Positions 16,805 through 22,800 of a DNA stretch of 37,108 nucleotides are shown in pieces. The notes under the pieces are model-generated. The model ran no database searches. It saw only the letters and a program-made list of their open reading frames with translations, and was not told the DNA's origin. The stretch is from positions 1 through 37,108 of IMG/VR virus record IMGVR_UViG_3300037258_000141; one strand, given 5' to 3'. The position numbers and the translations under genes were made by a program. Origin of the DNA: a virus. Position 1 is the first letter of the stretch. Each line of letters begins with the position of its first letter.

Positions 16805-17017
16805 CTTAGAGGGGACACTTAACCCGCGACCGAGGGGTATACTTAGTTTTGTATGCCTCAAGAGTTATCCACAAATTCTGTTGATAAAGGTGTGGATGAA
16901 GGGTAAAAAAGGGTCTTGTGATGAGGTGTAGCTAGGGCTTAGGCAACATGAATCTATAGTGAGCAAAGCTGTGCATCCCTTAGTTAAAAGGGGTAAAACA
17001 CCGAGGGGTCACTTAAG
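16805..17017. other. oriR: Putative plasmid origin (oriR-like) downstream of repA
   Basis: This 200-bp gene-free stretch, just past the repA stop, has a perfect DnaA box (16865-16873) and a one-mismatch box on the other strand (16891-16899). It also has short direct repeats of consensus ACCGAGGGG(T/A)..ACTTA at 16811-16822, 16829-16846 and 17000-17017, with a fourth inside repA at 17151-17167. Phased G/A-rich and AT-rich tracts lie between. In IncFII plasmids such as R1, oriR lies downstream of repA with one DnaA box and RepA acts in cis. The arrangement here is the same. Confidence 0.7.
16865..16873 (+). promoter_or_regulatory. DnaA box
   Basis: TTATCCACA is an exact match to the strong DnaA-binding consensus. 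It lies 136 bp beyond the last base of the repA stop codon, as expected for an IncFII-type oriR. A second, weaker box (TGTGGATGA, complement TCATCCACA) follows at 16891-16899. Confidence 0.8.
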
Positions 17018-17950
17018 GGGATGGGTTTCTATAAGATTCTTGTAATATTCACTAATTGTACGAGATGGATCTAAATTAAACATATCTAAGGCTTTTCTGG
17101 TCATATTCTGTTTATATTGTATAGAAAGATCTCTTTCTGCTTGGCTTGGCACCGTGGGGACACTTAGCAAATTCCCTAATACCTTTTTCACTCCATTCTT
17201 CGCTACTGTTCCAAAGTTACCCAAATTTTCTTTGATTAAGCCCATCATCGCTCTGGATTTCTTACGGTCTTGCTTGGTCACTTTCTTTTCGCTTCGTTCT
17301 TTAGCCCAGCCTCTCTGCTGAAACCATTTAGTCCACATCTCCCCTTTAACATCGAGATCGATGAAAAACTTAGGGAGGAATGATCTGATTGAGGGTAACC
17401 CCTTAACTTGCCCCTCGCTATTACGAACGAATTGTTTAATGACCTTGATATATCCCGACCTTACAATATCAACCATCGCCCGTTTAGCCCGCTTTAATTG
17501 AATTCCTGCGTGCTTAGCAAGCTTTGAAAGAGAAAGGTCATGGAAACTGCCGTTATCCTGTAAACGTCCCACACGCCCCGTAGAATCATCCTGGTAATAG
17601 TTCATAACCTGAAGAAGAGCGATAGCGGCTTCTCTGCGTTCGCTTCTTACTTGATTGCCGGATTCATCATGGAACTGAAGAGTCTTTAAAGAGGTTTTAG
17701 GTTTAGCATAAGCGGAATGCAATCGTTTATCGGTTTCCTGGACAACTTTCGCTCTCGGCTTATTCTTTGATGGAATAACGAACAGCTTAGGCACAAAAGG
17801 GATATGATTACAGCAATTAACGTGTGTCAATAGTTGACTTACGGCGTTTTGCTGTATATTCTCGCCACCTAGTGTATTAGTGTAACTGCTCAGAGTGTTT
17901 GCGCCGTCGAAGCCTTCAACACCCTGAGCAGGTTTCCTACCTTCTCTCAT
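17009..17950 (-). CDS. repA: Plasmid replication initiator, IncFII RepA family
   Basis: 313 aa. ATG at 17950 follows AAAGGAAG. Residues ~105-165 (RREAAIALLQVMNYYQDDST, then HDLSLSKLAKHAGIQLKRAK and RAMVDIVRSGYIKVI) have the same order of features as the winged-helix core of IncFII RepA (R..A..LLQ....YD...RV, serial HTH, RA...L..LGLI). A basic region with KKVTKQDRKKSRAMM follows. The C-terminal SRTISEYYKNLIE resembles the end of other plasmid initiators. It would open oriR just downstream of its own gene. It is divergent from parA. No copy-control antisense RNA could be identified by eye. Confidence 0.75.
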   Translation of the reverse strand: MREGRKPAQGVEGFDGANTLSSYTNTLGGENIQQNAVSQLLTHVNCCNHIPFVPKLFVIPSKNKPRAKVVQETDKRLHSAYAKPKTSLKTLQFHDESGNQVRSERREAAIALLQVMNYYQDDSTGRVGRLQDNGSFHDLSLSKLAKHAGIQLKRAKRAMVDIVRSGYIKVIKQFVRNSEGQVKGLPSIRSFLPKFFIDLDVKGEMWTKWFQQRGWAKERSEKKVTKQDRKKSRAMMGLIKENLGNFGTVAKNGVKKVLGNLLSVPTVPSQAERDLSIQYKQNMTRKALDMFNLDPSRTISEYYKNLIETHPLK

Positions 17951-17965
17951 AAATCTTCCTTTAAA

Positions 17966-17982
17966 ATCTAAATCATTTAGAT
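17966..17982. promoter_or_regulatory. Palindrome just upstream of repA, possible repA operator
   Basis: ATCTAAAT, one central C, then ATTTAGAT: a perfect 8-bp inverted repeat 15 bp before the repA start and between the likely repA promoter and its ribosome site. It differs from the ACAGCA boxes of the neighbouring parA promoter, so it may bind a separate regulator, such as RepA itself, or form a short stem in the leader mRNA. Confidence 0.45.
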
Positions 17983-17997
17983 AAAATCAATTGCAAC

Positions 17998-18027
17998 ACT
18001 CTAATCCCGACAGCAACGTTTCGTCAA
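17998..18027 (-). promoter_or_regulatory. Tentative repA promoter
   Basis: On the minus strand, TTGACG (18022-18027) is followed by an 18-bp spacer and TAGAGT (17998-18003). The -35 matches the consensus in five of six positions and the -10 in four. It is correctly placed for repA, with the 17966-17982 palindrome just downstream of the expected start point. Confidence 0.4.
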
Positions 18028-18069
18028 CCTATTTTTTCGCATGTAACTAATTGAAAAAAATAATGTATT

Positions 18070-18127
18070 TGCTGTATGTGCTAAGCACATACAGCACTTG
18101 CTAAGCACATACAGCACGTGCTATAGT
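18070..18127 (+). promoter_or_regulatory. parA promoter P2 with tandem boxes; likely operator and candidate centromere
   Basis: A perfect 13-bp inverted repeat with a single central base occupies 18070-18096. Two direct repeats with 20-bp period follow: AGCACATACAGCACTTGC at 18084-18101 and AGCACATACAGCACGTGC at 18104-18121. The second fills the 18-nt spacer between -35 TTGCTA (18098-18103) and -10 TATAGT (18122-18127). Partition operons of the ParA/ribbon-helix-helix class are usually autorepressed at just such tandem boxes, and the centromere often lies there too. The start codon of parA is 39 bp downstream of the -10. Confidence 0.78.
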
Positions 18128-18165
18128 CATTAAAATCCTTTTCAATCATTAACATAGGAAGAAGC

Positions 18166-18939
18166 ATGACTAAAGTAATTGCCGTCATAAATCAAAAGGG
18201 AGGCGTCGGAAAAACAGCCACAACTTGTAATTTAGCATACTGCTTTGCTAAGAAAAATAAAAGAACATTGCTGGTAGATTTAGATCCATCGGCTAATGCG
18301 ACGCGAATTTTCTACAAAGAGGATGATATTAAATTAACTGTTAGGGATTTTTTAACAAGTAAAGAACTAAGAACGGATGCCATGCTGCCGTGCTTTCAAA
18401 ATGAACATGTTCTTAATATTTCTCTTTTACCTTCTCATATATCACTTGCAATGGCTGAACGTGAATTAGGAAACAAACCTTTTCGAGAGACTTTATTGAG
18501 CCGTAAGCTGAATAATAAACAAGTAAAGTCTGCAGTCGATATCATCTTATTAGATTGTCCTCCGACATTAACGACTTTAACCATAAACGCCATGTATGCC
18601 GCTGACCTTATTTTAATACCGGTAACATATGCCAAAGACGCGCTCGAAGGGGTGGGCGATCTGTTCGATTTGTTATCAGAGATCAAAGACGGTCACTCTT
18701 ACCAAATTAAAATACTCCGAAATCAATATGACGCCAGAAAGAAAACGGCTAATGCCTATGTCGCCGATAAACTCCAACCCTTCATTAATAAAAAAGATTT
18801 AGTTTTAAATACAATCATTCGACAAGATGAAGAAGTTAACAAGGCCAGTATTAACGGTTTGACCGTCATGGTAGCAGCGCCCCATTCCAATGCAGCCTTA
18901 GACTATCAAAATTTATGCCACGAATTACAGGATATGTAA
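18166..18939 (+). CDS. parA: ParA partition ATPase
   Basis: 257 aa, ATG with AGGA upstream. The deviant Walker A motif KGGVGKT is at 11-17, followed by DLDPSAN (38-44, Walker A') and IILLDCPP (126-133, Walker B). There is no N-terminal HTH extension, so it belongs to the short (type Ib-like) ParAs, which leave operator binding to a small partner. It would form ATP-dependent gradients on the nucleoid that position the plasmid copies. The partner gene follows after 1 bp. It accounts for stable extrachromosomal inheritance in the absence of an integrase. Confidence 0.93.
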   Translation: MTKVIAVINQKGGVGKTATTCNLAYCFAKKNKRTLLVDLDPSANATRIFYKEDDIKLTVRDFLTSKELRTDAMLPCFQNEHVLNISLLPSHISLAMAERELGNKPFRETLLSRKLNNKQVKSAVDIILLDCPPTLTTLTINAMYAADLILIPVTYAKDALEGVGDLFDLLSEIKDGHSYQIKILRNQYDARKKTANAYVADKLQPFINKKDLVLNTIIRQDEEVNKASINGLTVMVAAPHSNAALDYQNLCHELQDM

Positions 18940-18940
18940 T

Positions 18941-19219
18941 ATGACAAAATTAACAGAAGATCGTATCCCAGACATGAATCCAAAAGAAAAACTTAAAAAG
19001 AAACTAGGTCTTCTTACTTCAAAAAAACGTAAGAATACAACTATGCGCTTTCAATATGACACCCTAGATCGTTTTGAGAAGCTATTAGACAGATGTCATG
19101 AAGCGATTAATTTTAGGATTTCACGTACAGATATCGTTGAGTCTTTGATTTTAGACGCTTTAGAAAACCGAACAAATACAGAGCTAAAAAAGATATTGTT
19201 AGCTTTTGGAAAAGAGTAA
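18941..19219 (+). CDS. parB: Ribbon-helix-helix partition/repressor protein (ParB/ParG-like)
   Basis: 92 aa, starting 1 bp after parA. The basic, flexible N terminus (PKEKLKKKLGLLTSKKRKNT) resembles the arginine-finger tails that stimulate ParA. The rest is a ribbon-helix-helix fold: strand TTMRFQYDTLDRFEKLLDRC, then ISRTDIVESLILDALE as helices. Small RHH partners of short ParAs bind tandem 8- to 10-bp boxes both as centromere and as operator. It is the best candidate to bind the ACAGCA boxes at 16355-16392, 18084-18121 and 19225-19262. The name is by role, not by sequence identity. Confidence 0.78.
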   Translation: MTKLTEDRIPDMNPKEKLKKKLGLLTSKKRKNTTMRFQYDTLDRFEKLLDRCHEAINFRISRTDIVESLILDALENRTNTELKKILLAFGKE

Positions 19220-19224
19220 ATAAA

Positions 19225-19268
19225 TGCACATGCAGCACTTGCTTAGCAAATACAGCACGTGCTATAAT
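19225..19268 (+). promoter_or_regulatory. Shared-architecture promoter/operator P3
   Basis: -35 TTGCTT (19239-19244), 18-nt spacer AGCAAATACAGCACGTGC (19245-19262), -10 TATAAT (19263-19268). A second box TGCACATGCAGCACTTGC lies exactly 20 bp upstream (19225-19242; 16 of 18 match the upstream parA box). It begins 6 bp after the stop of the RHH gene and drives the secreted Cys-rich peptide at 19301. Confidence 0.8.
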
Positions 19269-19300
19269 AACCGCTTACACAACAACAAAACGAGGAAATC

Positions 19301-19480
19301 ATGAAAAAATTACTAGCTTTAACCCTAACCATTTTATCTGTTAGCACGGTAACATTTGCTTCGACTTCAACAACCGATTGCAACGAATTTGGATGCACAA
19401 CGAAAAGTAGCGAATCAAACAGCCAGACTTGTAATACGAATTGCAATGAATTTGGATGTAGCACAACGTGCTCAAGGTAA
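19301..19480 (+). CDS. Small secreted cysteine-rich peptide with duplicated CNEFGC motif
   Basis: 59 aa. ATG follows CGAGGAAATC. Residues 1-20 (MKKLLALTLTILSVSTVTFA) form a clear Sec signal peptide with a likely cleavage after TFA. The mature ~39 residues hold six cysteines (27, 32, 44, 48, 53, 57) and two copies of CNEFGC (27-32 and 48-53), the rest being Thr/Ser/Asn. There is no lipobox. The product would be a periplasmic or secreted disulfide-rich peptide, possibly a toxin, exclusion factor or lysogenic-conversion peptide. It has its own promoter with the operator used by parA, which points to expression in the plasmid state. No family is recognised. Confidence 0.7.
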   Translation: MKKLLALTLTILSVSTVTFASTSTTDCNEFGCTTKSSESNSQTCNTNCNEFGCSTTCSR

Positions 19481-19490
19481 AATAAGCGTG

Positions 19491-19518
19491 CTGAGTAAGA
19501 GTTTCAGCTCTTACCCAG
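19491..19518 (+). terminator. Hairpin after the secreted peptide gene
   Basis: CTG-A-GTAAGAG, loop TTTCAG, CTCTTAC-C-CAG: a 10-bp stem with one mismatch just after the peptide gene stop. There is no following U-run, so it may be an attenuator or an mRNA-stabilising stem rather than a full terminator. Confidence 0.45.
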
Positions 19519-19551
19519 TACTAGCCTTAACGACGGAACAAGGAGTCGGAA

Positions 19552-19767
19552 ATGGATATAATTATCTTAACCCAACAAGCAGGACTAACCAAGTATTTTA
19601 AGGCTAATATAGAAGTTCCATGTATGAAAAAGGATCTTTCTATGAAAATAACCTTCGATACTGTATCCGCAAAAGAACGTCTTAAAACCCCCTTCAATTA
19701 TCACTGGTTAAAATTCAAAACCTATTTTTTTAGTAATAGAGGAATACTACGTGCAAACAAGAGATGA
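19552..19767 (+). CDS. Small protein, unknown
   Basis: 71 aa. ATG at 19552 is preceded by a good AAGGAG. The N terminus is hydrophobic (MDIIILTQQAGLTKYFKANI). The rest is basic and aromatic (FNYHWLKFKTYFFSNRGILR). An internal ATG at 19642 also has AAGGA upstream and would give a 41-aa form. No motif or family is seen. Confidence 0.5.
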   Translation: MDIIILTQQAGLTKYFKANIEVPCMKKDLSMKITFDTVSAKERLKTPFNYHWLKFKTYFFSNRGILRANKR

Positions 19768-19885
19768 AGACCACGACGAAGACTTTAACGACCATGAAGA
19801 ACAAAACGAGTGGGATGAGTGGAAAGAGAATGACGACGCTAGGCGTAACCGAGAATGGCAATCAGATCAAGGGAGAGCTTATTGA
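19751..19885 (+). CDS. Small acidic protein, unknown
   Basis: 44 aa with a GTG start 7 nt after AGAGGA, overlapping the previous gene by 17 bp. Composition is extreme: mainly Asp, Glu, Asn, Arg, Trp and His (DEDHDEDFNDHEEQNEWDEW). Such highly acidic small phage proteins can mimic DNA, but nothing else supports that here. The stop overlaps the next start as TGATG. Confidence 0.5.
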   Translation: MQTRDEDHDEDFNDHEEQNEWDEWKENDDARRNREWQSDQGRAY

Positions 19886-19947
19886 TGTTTATTCCTTGGT
19901 GGGTTTTGATAATCTTAATTTTAATGATTTTTTCGGATAGAGACTAA
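19885..19947 (+). CDS. Tiny single-helix membrane peptide
   Basis: 20 aa: MFIPWWVLIILILMIFSDRD, almost entirely one membrane helix with an acidic/basic end. It is translationally coupled (TGATG) to the acidic protein before it. Too short for certainty, but the coupling and the clean helix suggest a real microprotein. Confidence 0.42.
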   Translation: MFIPWWVLIILILMIFSDRD

Positions 19948-19997
19948 CGTTCTACGTAGAACGTTCTATGCAGAACGCAGAACGTTCTACGTTCTAA
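19946..19997. repeat. Nested palindrome array of GTTCTACG/AGAACGTT units
   Basis: AACGTTCTACGTAGAACGTT (19946-19965) is a perfect 20-bp palindrome. It overlaps a 13-bp inverted repeat, CGTAGAACGTTCT (19955-19967) / AGAACGTTCTACG (19979-19991), with an 11-nt loop that contains a further AGAACG. Four GTTCT and three AGAAC units lie within 52 bp. This could be a multi-site operator or a strong mRNA stem switching between two forms. It sits between the microprotein genes and the recombination genes. Confidence 0.7.
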
Positions 19998-20026
19998 AAA
20001 CATATACACCCGACGGGAATTGAACC

Positions 20027-20149
20027 ATGGCATATTTTAGATGCCCCAAATGTGGGGGACTATCCAACGCCAAGAAGTGCTTAAGCTGCAAGATTAGTGT
20101 TGCACGCGCTTCTTATTTTAATTATTATGCGCGTAGTCGCTACTTATAA
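20027..20149 (+). CDS. Small zinc-ribbon protein
   Basis: 40 aa: CPKCGG (6-11) and CLSCK (18-22) form a two-CxxC zinc knuckle, followed by a basic aromatic tail (ARASYFNYYARSRYL). No strong ribosome site is visible; GACGGGAA lies ~10 nt upstream. It precedes the exonuclease gene by 8 bp. A nucleic-acid-binding role is plausible. Confidence 0.5.
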   Translation: MAYFRCPKCGGLSNAKKCLSCKISVARASYFNYYARSRYL

Positions 20150-20157
20150 GGCTTAAA

Positions 20158-21003
20158 ATGATTATTGAAAAACCAGGAATTTACAAGAATCTATCAAACG
20201 AACATTACCATGCTTCAAAGGGCTTAAGTAATTCTAGTATGCAATATTTACTACCTCCTCACTGCCCAAAGATGTTTTGGTATCAGCATTTATCCGGTAA
20301 GGTTATACGTAAATCTACTGCCGCATTTGATCTAGGAACAGCAGTACATACCTTAGTTTTTGAACCACAGGAATTTGCAAAGCGATTTTATTGTGTTCAG
20401 GAAGTACCTAAGAAGAATACGACAATAGGCAAAGCTGCTTTTAAAAGTATGGAAAAAACAGCTGCAGGACGTGCAATTTTAGATAAAGTCGATCAAGATA
20501 CCGCTTACTGGATGGCTGGGAACGTTACCTCGCACTCAATGTGGAAATCCGTTAAGGGAGACGCATCTGGCTGTATAGAAGATTCTCTAGCTTGGACAGA
20601 CCCTGATTCAGGTATCTTACTCCGTAGCCGTCCAGATTTTTATACTGATGATATTATTATCGACCTTAAGACAACGAAAGACAGCTCACCATACGCCTTC
20701 CAAAAAGCTGTATCTGATTACGCATATCATCGCCAAGGGGCTTTGTCTATTGACGGCCTAACCACACTTAAAGACAAGCCTTATCGTAACGTCGTCCTAT
20801 TCGTCGTTGACAAGAATCCTCCGCACTTTGTTCGTTGTTACGTAATGACTGACAACGCTATCGAACAAGGTAGATACGAATACAAATATGCTGCAGCTCA
20901 ATATCGAAAGTGTAGCGATACAGGACTATGGGAATCTTACCCAGAAATCATTGAAGATTTAGACCTACCGCAATGGTCTTATAGGCACTTTGAAAATGGG
21001 TAG
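20158..21003 (+). CDS. RecE/YqaJ-type PD-(D/E)XK exonuclease
   Basis: 281 aa. Paired with a RecT/Bet annealase, this class resects double-stranded DNA 5' to 3' for phage recombination. The N-terminal GLSNSSMQYLL (22-32) and LGTAVHTLVFEP (59-70) segments are typical of RecE C-terminal domains. Catalytic motifs are RPD at 158-160, IDLKTT at 168-173 (D-x-K) and HRQGA at 191-195 (motif QxxxY-like helix). Length matches the stand-alone domain. An HNH gene starts at its 3' end, before recT. Confidence 0.88.
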   Translation: MIIEKPGIYKNLSNEHYHASKGLSNSSMQYLLPPHCPKMFWYQHLSGKVIRKSTAAFDLGTAVHTLVFEPQEFAKRFYCVQEVPKKNTTIGKAAFKSMEKTAAGRAILDKVDQDTAYWMAGNVTSHSMWKSVKGDASGCIEDSLAWTDPDSGILLRSRPDFYTDDIIIDLKTTKDSSPYAFQKAVSDYAYHRQGALSIDGLTTLKDKPYRNVVLFVVDKNPPHFVRCYVMTDNAIEQGRYEYKYAAAQYRKCSDTGLWESYPEIIEDLDLPQWSYRHFENG

Positions 21004-21511
21004 ACCATTAGGAAGTAAAAATAAAAATAAAGTTTCTATAAAAGAAAGATTATATTCAAAAATTATAATCAATCAAAATGGGTGTTGGGAAATGGAACCA
21101 TATAAAGGTCATCGTTATCCTGCATTACAAGTAGGTAGAAAAATAGTTAGAGCTAATCGATTATCTTATGAATTACATAATAATAAAAAAATACCAAAAA
21201 ACAAATGCTGCCTGCACACATGTGATAATACGAAATGCATTAATCCAGAACATTTATTCATTGGAACGCACAAACAAAATATGCGTGACATGATAAAAAA
21301 AGGAAGAGACAAAAAAGACCCACCATCCGGATCACGCTGCGCTCAACATAAATTGATAGAGGATCAGGTATTAATAATAAGATTACTATTAAAAGATGTG
21401 CGCGGAAGGAAAAATATCGCTGATAAATACCGTGAAATAGCAAACATATATAATGTTTCTATTCATACTATTTATAGTTTAAATAAAAGAATTACTTGGA
21501 AACATATCTAA
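20996..21511 (+). CDS. HNH endonuclease (HNH_3 type), inserted between exonuclease and recT
   Basis: 171 aa from ATG at 20996, overlapping the exonuclease stop by 8 bp. A KNKCCLHTCDNTKCINPEHL region, followed by FIGTHKQNMRDM, is the HNH_3 homing endonuclease core with a zinc site. The N terminus has the AT-hook-like GRPLGSKNK. The C terminus (ADKYREIANIYNVSIHTIYS) is an HTH region. Codon use is visibly more AT-rich than in its neighbours. It splits an exo-recT pair that is normally adjacent, so it is probably a recent mobile insertion. Confidence 0.85.
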   Translation: MGRPLGSKNKNKVSIKERLYSKIIINQNGCWEMEPYKGHRYPALQVGRKIVRANRLSYELHNNKKIPKNKCCLHTCDNTKCINPEHLFIGTHKQNMRDMIKKGRDKKDPPSGSRCAQHKLIEDQVLIIRLLLKDVRGRKNIADKYREIANIYNVSIHTIYSLNKRITWKHI

Positions 21512-21525
21512 CTGGAGAAATATTA

Positions 21526-22452
21526 ATGAAAGAAATAGCAAAAAAAGAAAATTCAGAAATTGATTTAATTGATAGTGATACCTATTCAGCTCTTAAGAAT
21601 AGCGTTTTTCCAGGCGCTAAAGATGAATCCATTAAAATGGTTTTAGCCTATTGCAAAGCAAGAAAGCTAGATCCTCTACAAAAGCCTGTTCATATCGTTC
21701 CTATGTGGATTGTAGACTCTAAAACTAAAGATGGTGCAATGCGTGACATTGTAATGCCTGGTATAGCCTTGTATCGAATTCAAGCTCAACGCAGCGGACA
21801 ATATGCCGGTCAATCAGACCCTGAATTTGGTGAGGACATTACAGAAACTTTGAGTGGTGTTAAAGTAACTTTCCCAAAATGGTGTAAAATCATTGTAAGA
21901 AAACAAATGCCAAATGGACATATTGTTGAGTTTGCGGCTAAAGAATTCTGGAAAGAAAACTATGCTACACAGAAAAAAGATAGTGAGGCTCCTAATTCGA
22001 TGTGGAAGAAAAGACCATATGCTCAATTAGCTAAATGTGCAGAAGCACAAGCTTTAAGAAAAGCATTCCCAGACATTATCGACCACACACCGACCGCAGA
22101 AGAAATGGAAGGCAAGCATTTCGAACAAAATTATACAGGTAAAGCAGCTGATTTAAACAAAGACTATAAATTAAATCAAGGCCAAACCTTTGACTCTGAG
22201 ACAGGAGAAGTATCTGAGCCAGTACATCAAGAGCAACCACAAATGGTTGAGCCAGAGATCCCTCAAGCGCCAGAGAATAAAGCCCCTTATACATTTGAAG
22301 AATTAAAATTTAATATGGGTGTATCAATTAGTGTTCAAAATCTAAATGATTTAGCCGGTGTTATTTCACAGTTAAATATTACGAAAGAACAACGCGACGA
22401 ATTAGCAAAAATATACCGAGACAAATTAAAAGAATTAAAGAAGTCGGAATGA
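21526..22452 (+). CDS. bet: RecT/Bet-family single-strand annealing protein
   Basis: 308 aa from ATG at 21526, with GGAGA upstream; a frame start at 21496 lies inside the HNH gene. Residues ~41-62 (AYCKARKLDPLQKPVHIVPM) and ~88-115 (MPGIALYRIQAQRSGQYAGQ, then DPEFG) are hallmark lambda Bet/RecT segments, as is YAQLAKCAEAQALRKAFPD. It anneals the single strands produced by the exonuclease, helping concatemer formation, circularisation and recombination. The C-terminal third is acidic and flexible. Confidence 0.92.
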   Translation: MKEIAKKENSEIDLIDSDTYSALKNSVFPGAKDESIKMVLAYCKARKLDPLQKPVHIVPMWIVDSKTKDGAMRDIVMPGIALYRIQAQRSGQYAGQSDPEFGEDITETLSGVKVTFPKWCKIIVRKQMPNGHIVEFAAKEFWKENYATQKKDSEAPNSMWKKRPYAQLAKCAEAQALRKAFPDIIDHTPTAEEMEGKHFEQNYTGKAADLNKDYKLNQGQTFDSETGEVSEPVHQEQPQMVEPEIPQAPENKAPYTFEELKFNMGVSISVQNLNDLAGVISQLNITKEQRDELAKIYRDKLKELKKSE

Positions 22453-22459
22453 GGTGAAA

Positions 22460-22660
22460 ATGCTTAAAACTCCGAAAGAAATAGCTATAGAGTATGGTTT
22501 TTCGGTGTCGCATATCAGAAAGTTGATTTGCCAAGGCCATATTAAAGCTGAAAAATTAGGCCAGTTTTATGCGATTGATCCTGAAAGCGTTAAGGGATTA
22601 AAACGTAAACGCCAACCGAATATAGCTAAAAAGGATCTTAGCAATGGAAGCGATCAATGA
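22460..22660 (+). CDS. Small MerR/excisionase-like HTH protein
   Basis: 66 aa from ATG at 22460, with GAGG 5 nt upstream. TPKEIAIEYGFSVSHIRKLI, then CQGHIKAEKLGQFYAIDPES is the helix-turn-helix plus wing of excisionase (Xis/AlpA) or MerR-like proteins. The C terminus is basic. No integrase is present, so a regulatory role is more likely than excision. It is the only clear small HTH regulator in the early operon. Confidence 0.75.
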   Translation: MLKTPKEIAIEYGFSVSHIRKLICQGHIKAEKLGQFYAIDPESVKGLKRKRQPNIAKKDLSNGSDQ

Positions 22661-22796
22661 TTCGACAAAGCTTATAGCTCAAGCAATTGATCTTTTAAAA
22701 GAACTAAAGTTCATTTGTGAAGTGGATAAAGAAATTCATAACGAAGCAATGGAACTTTTAAAAACTGCATTAGATAAATTGGTGGTGGAGATTTAA
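22644..22796 (+). CDS. Small helical protein, unknown
   Basis: 50 aa. ATG at 22644 is preceded by AAGGAT and overlaps the HTH gene by 17 bp. It is made of two amphipathic helices (STKLIAQAIDLLKELKFICE and DKEIHNEAMELLKTALDKLV). No family is recognised. Confidence 0.6.
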   Translation: MEAINDSTKLIAQAIDLLKELKFICEVDKEIHNEAMELLKTALDKLVVEI

Positions 22797-22800
22797 AGGC

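Noticed and set aside
18061-18127. A CRISPR-like array at the parA promoter
   Set aside because: There are only two full 20-bp-period repeats with no spacers; they fit promoter operator boxes.
19243-19464. Minus-strand 73-codon frame opposite the secreted peptide
   Set aside because: It has no ribosome site and lies across promoter P3; its regular pattern mirrors the duplicated CNEFGC codons on the other strand.
20005-20030. Minus-strand text resembling the T-arm and 3' end of a tRNA (GGTTCAATTCCCGTCGGGTG)
   Set aside because: Only about 20 bases match; the 5' side of the T-stem does not pair and no anticodon arm or acceptor partner precedes it. It lies at the start of the 40-aa zinc protein gene. 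A relic of a tRNA attachment site is conceivable but not supportable.
22460-22660. Excisionase of an integrated prophage
   Set aside because: The HTH fold fits, but no integrase or attachment repeat is seen anywhere in the circle, so it is described as a regulator.
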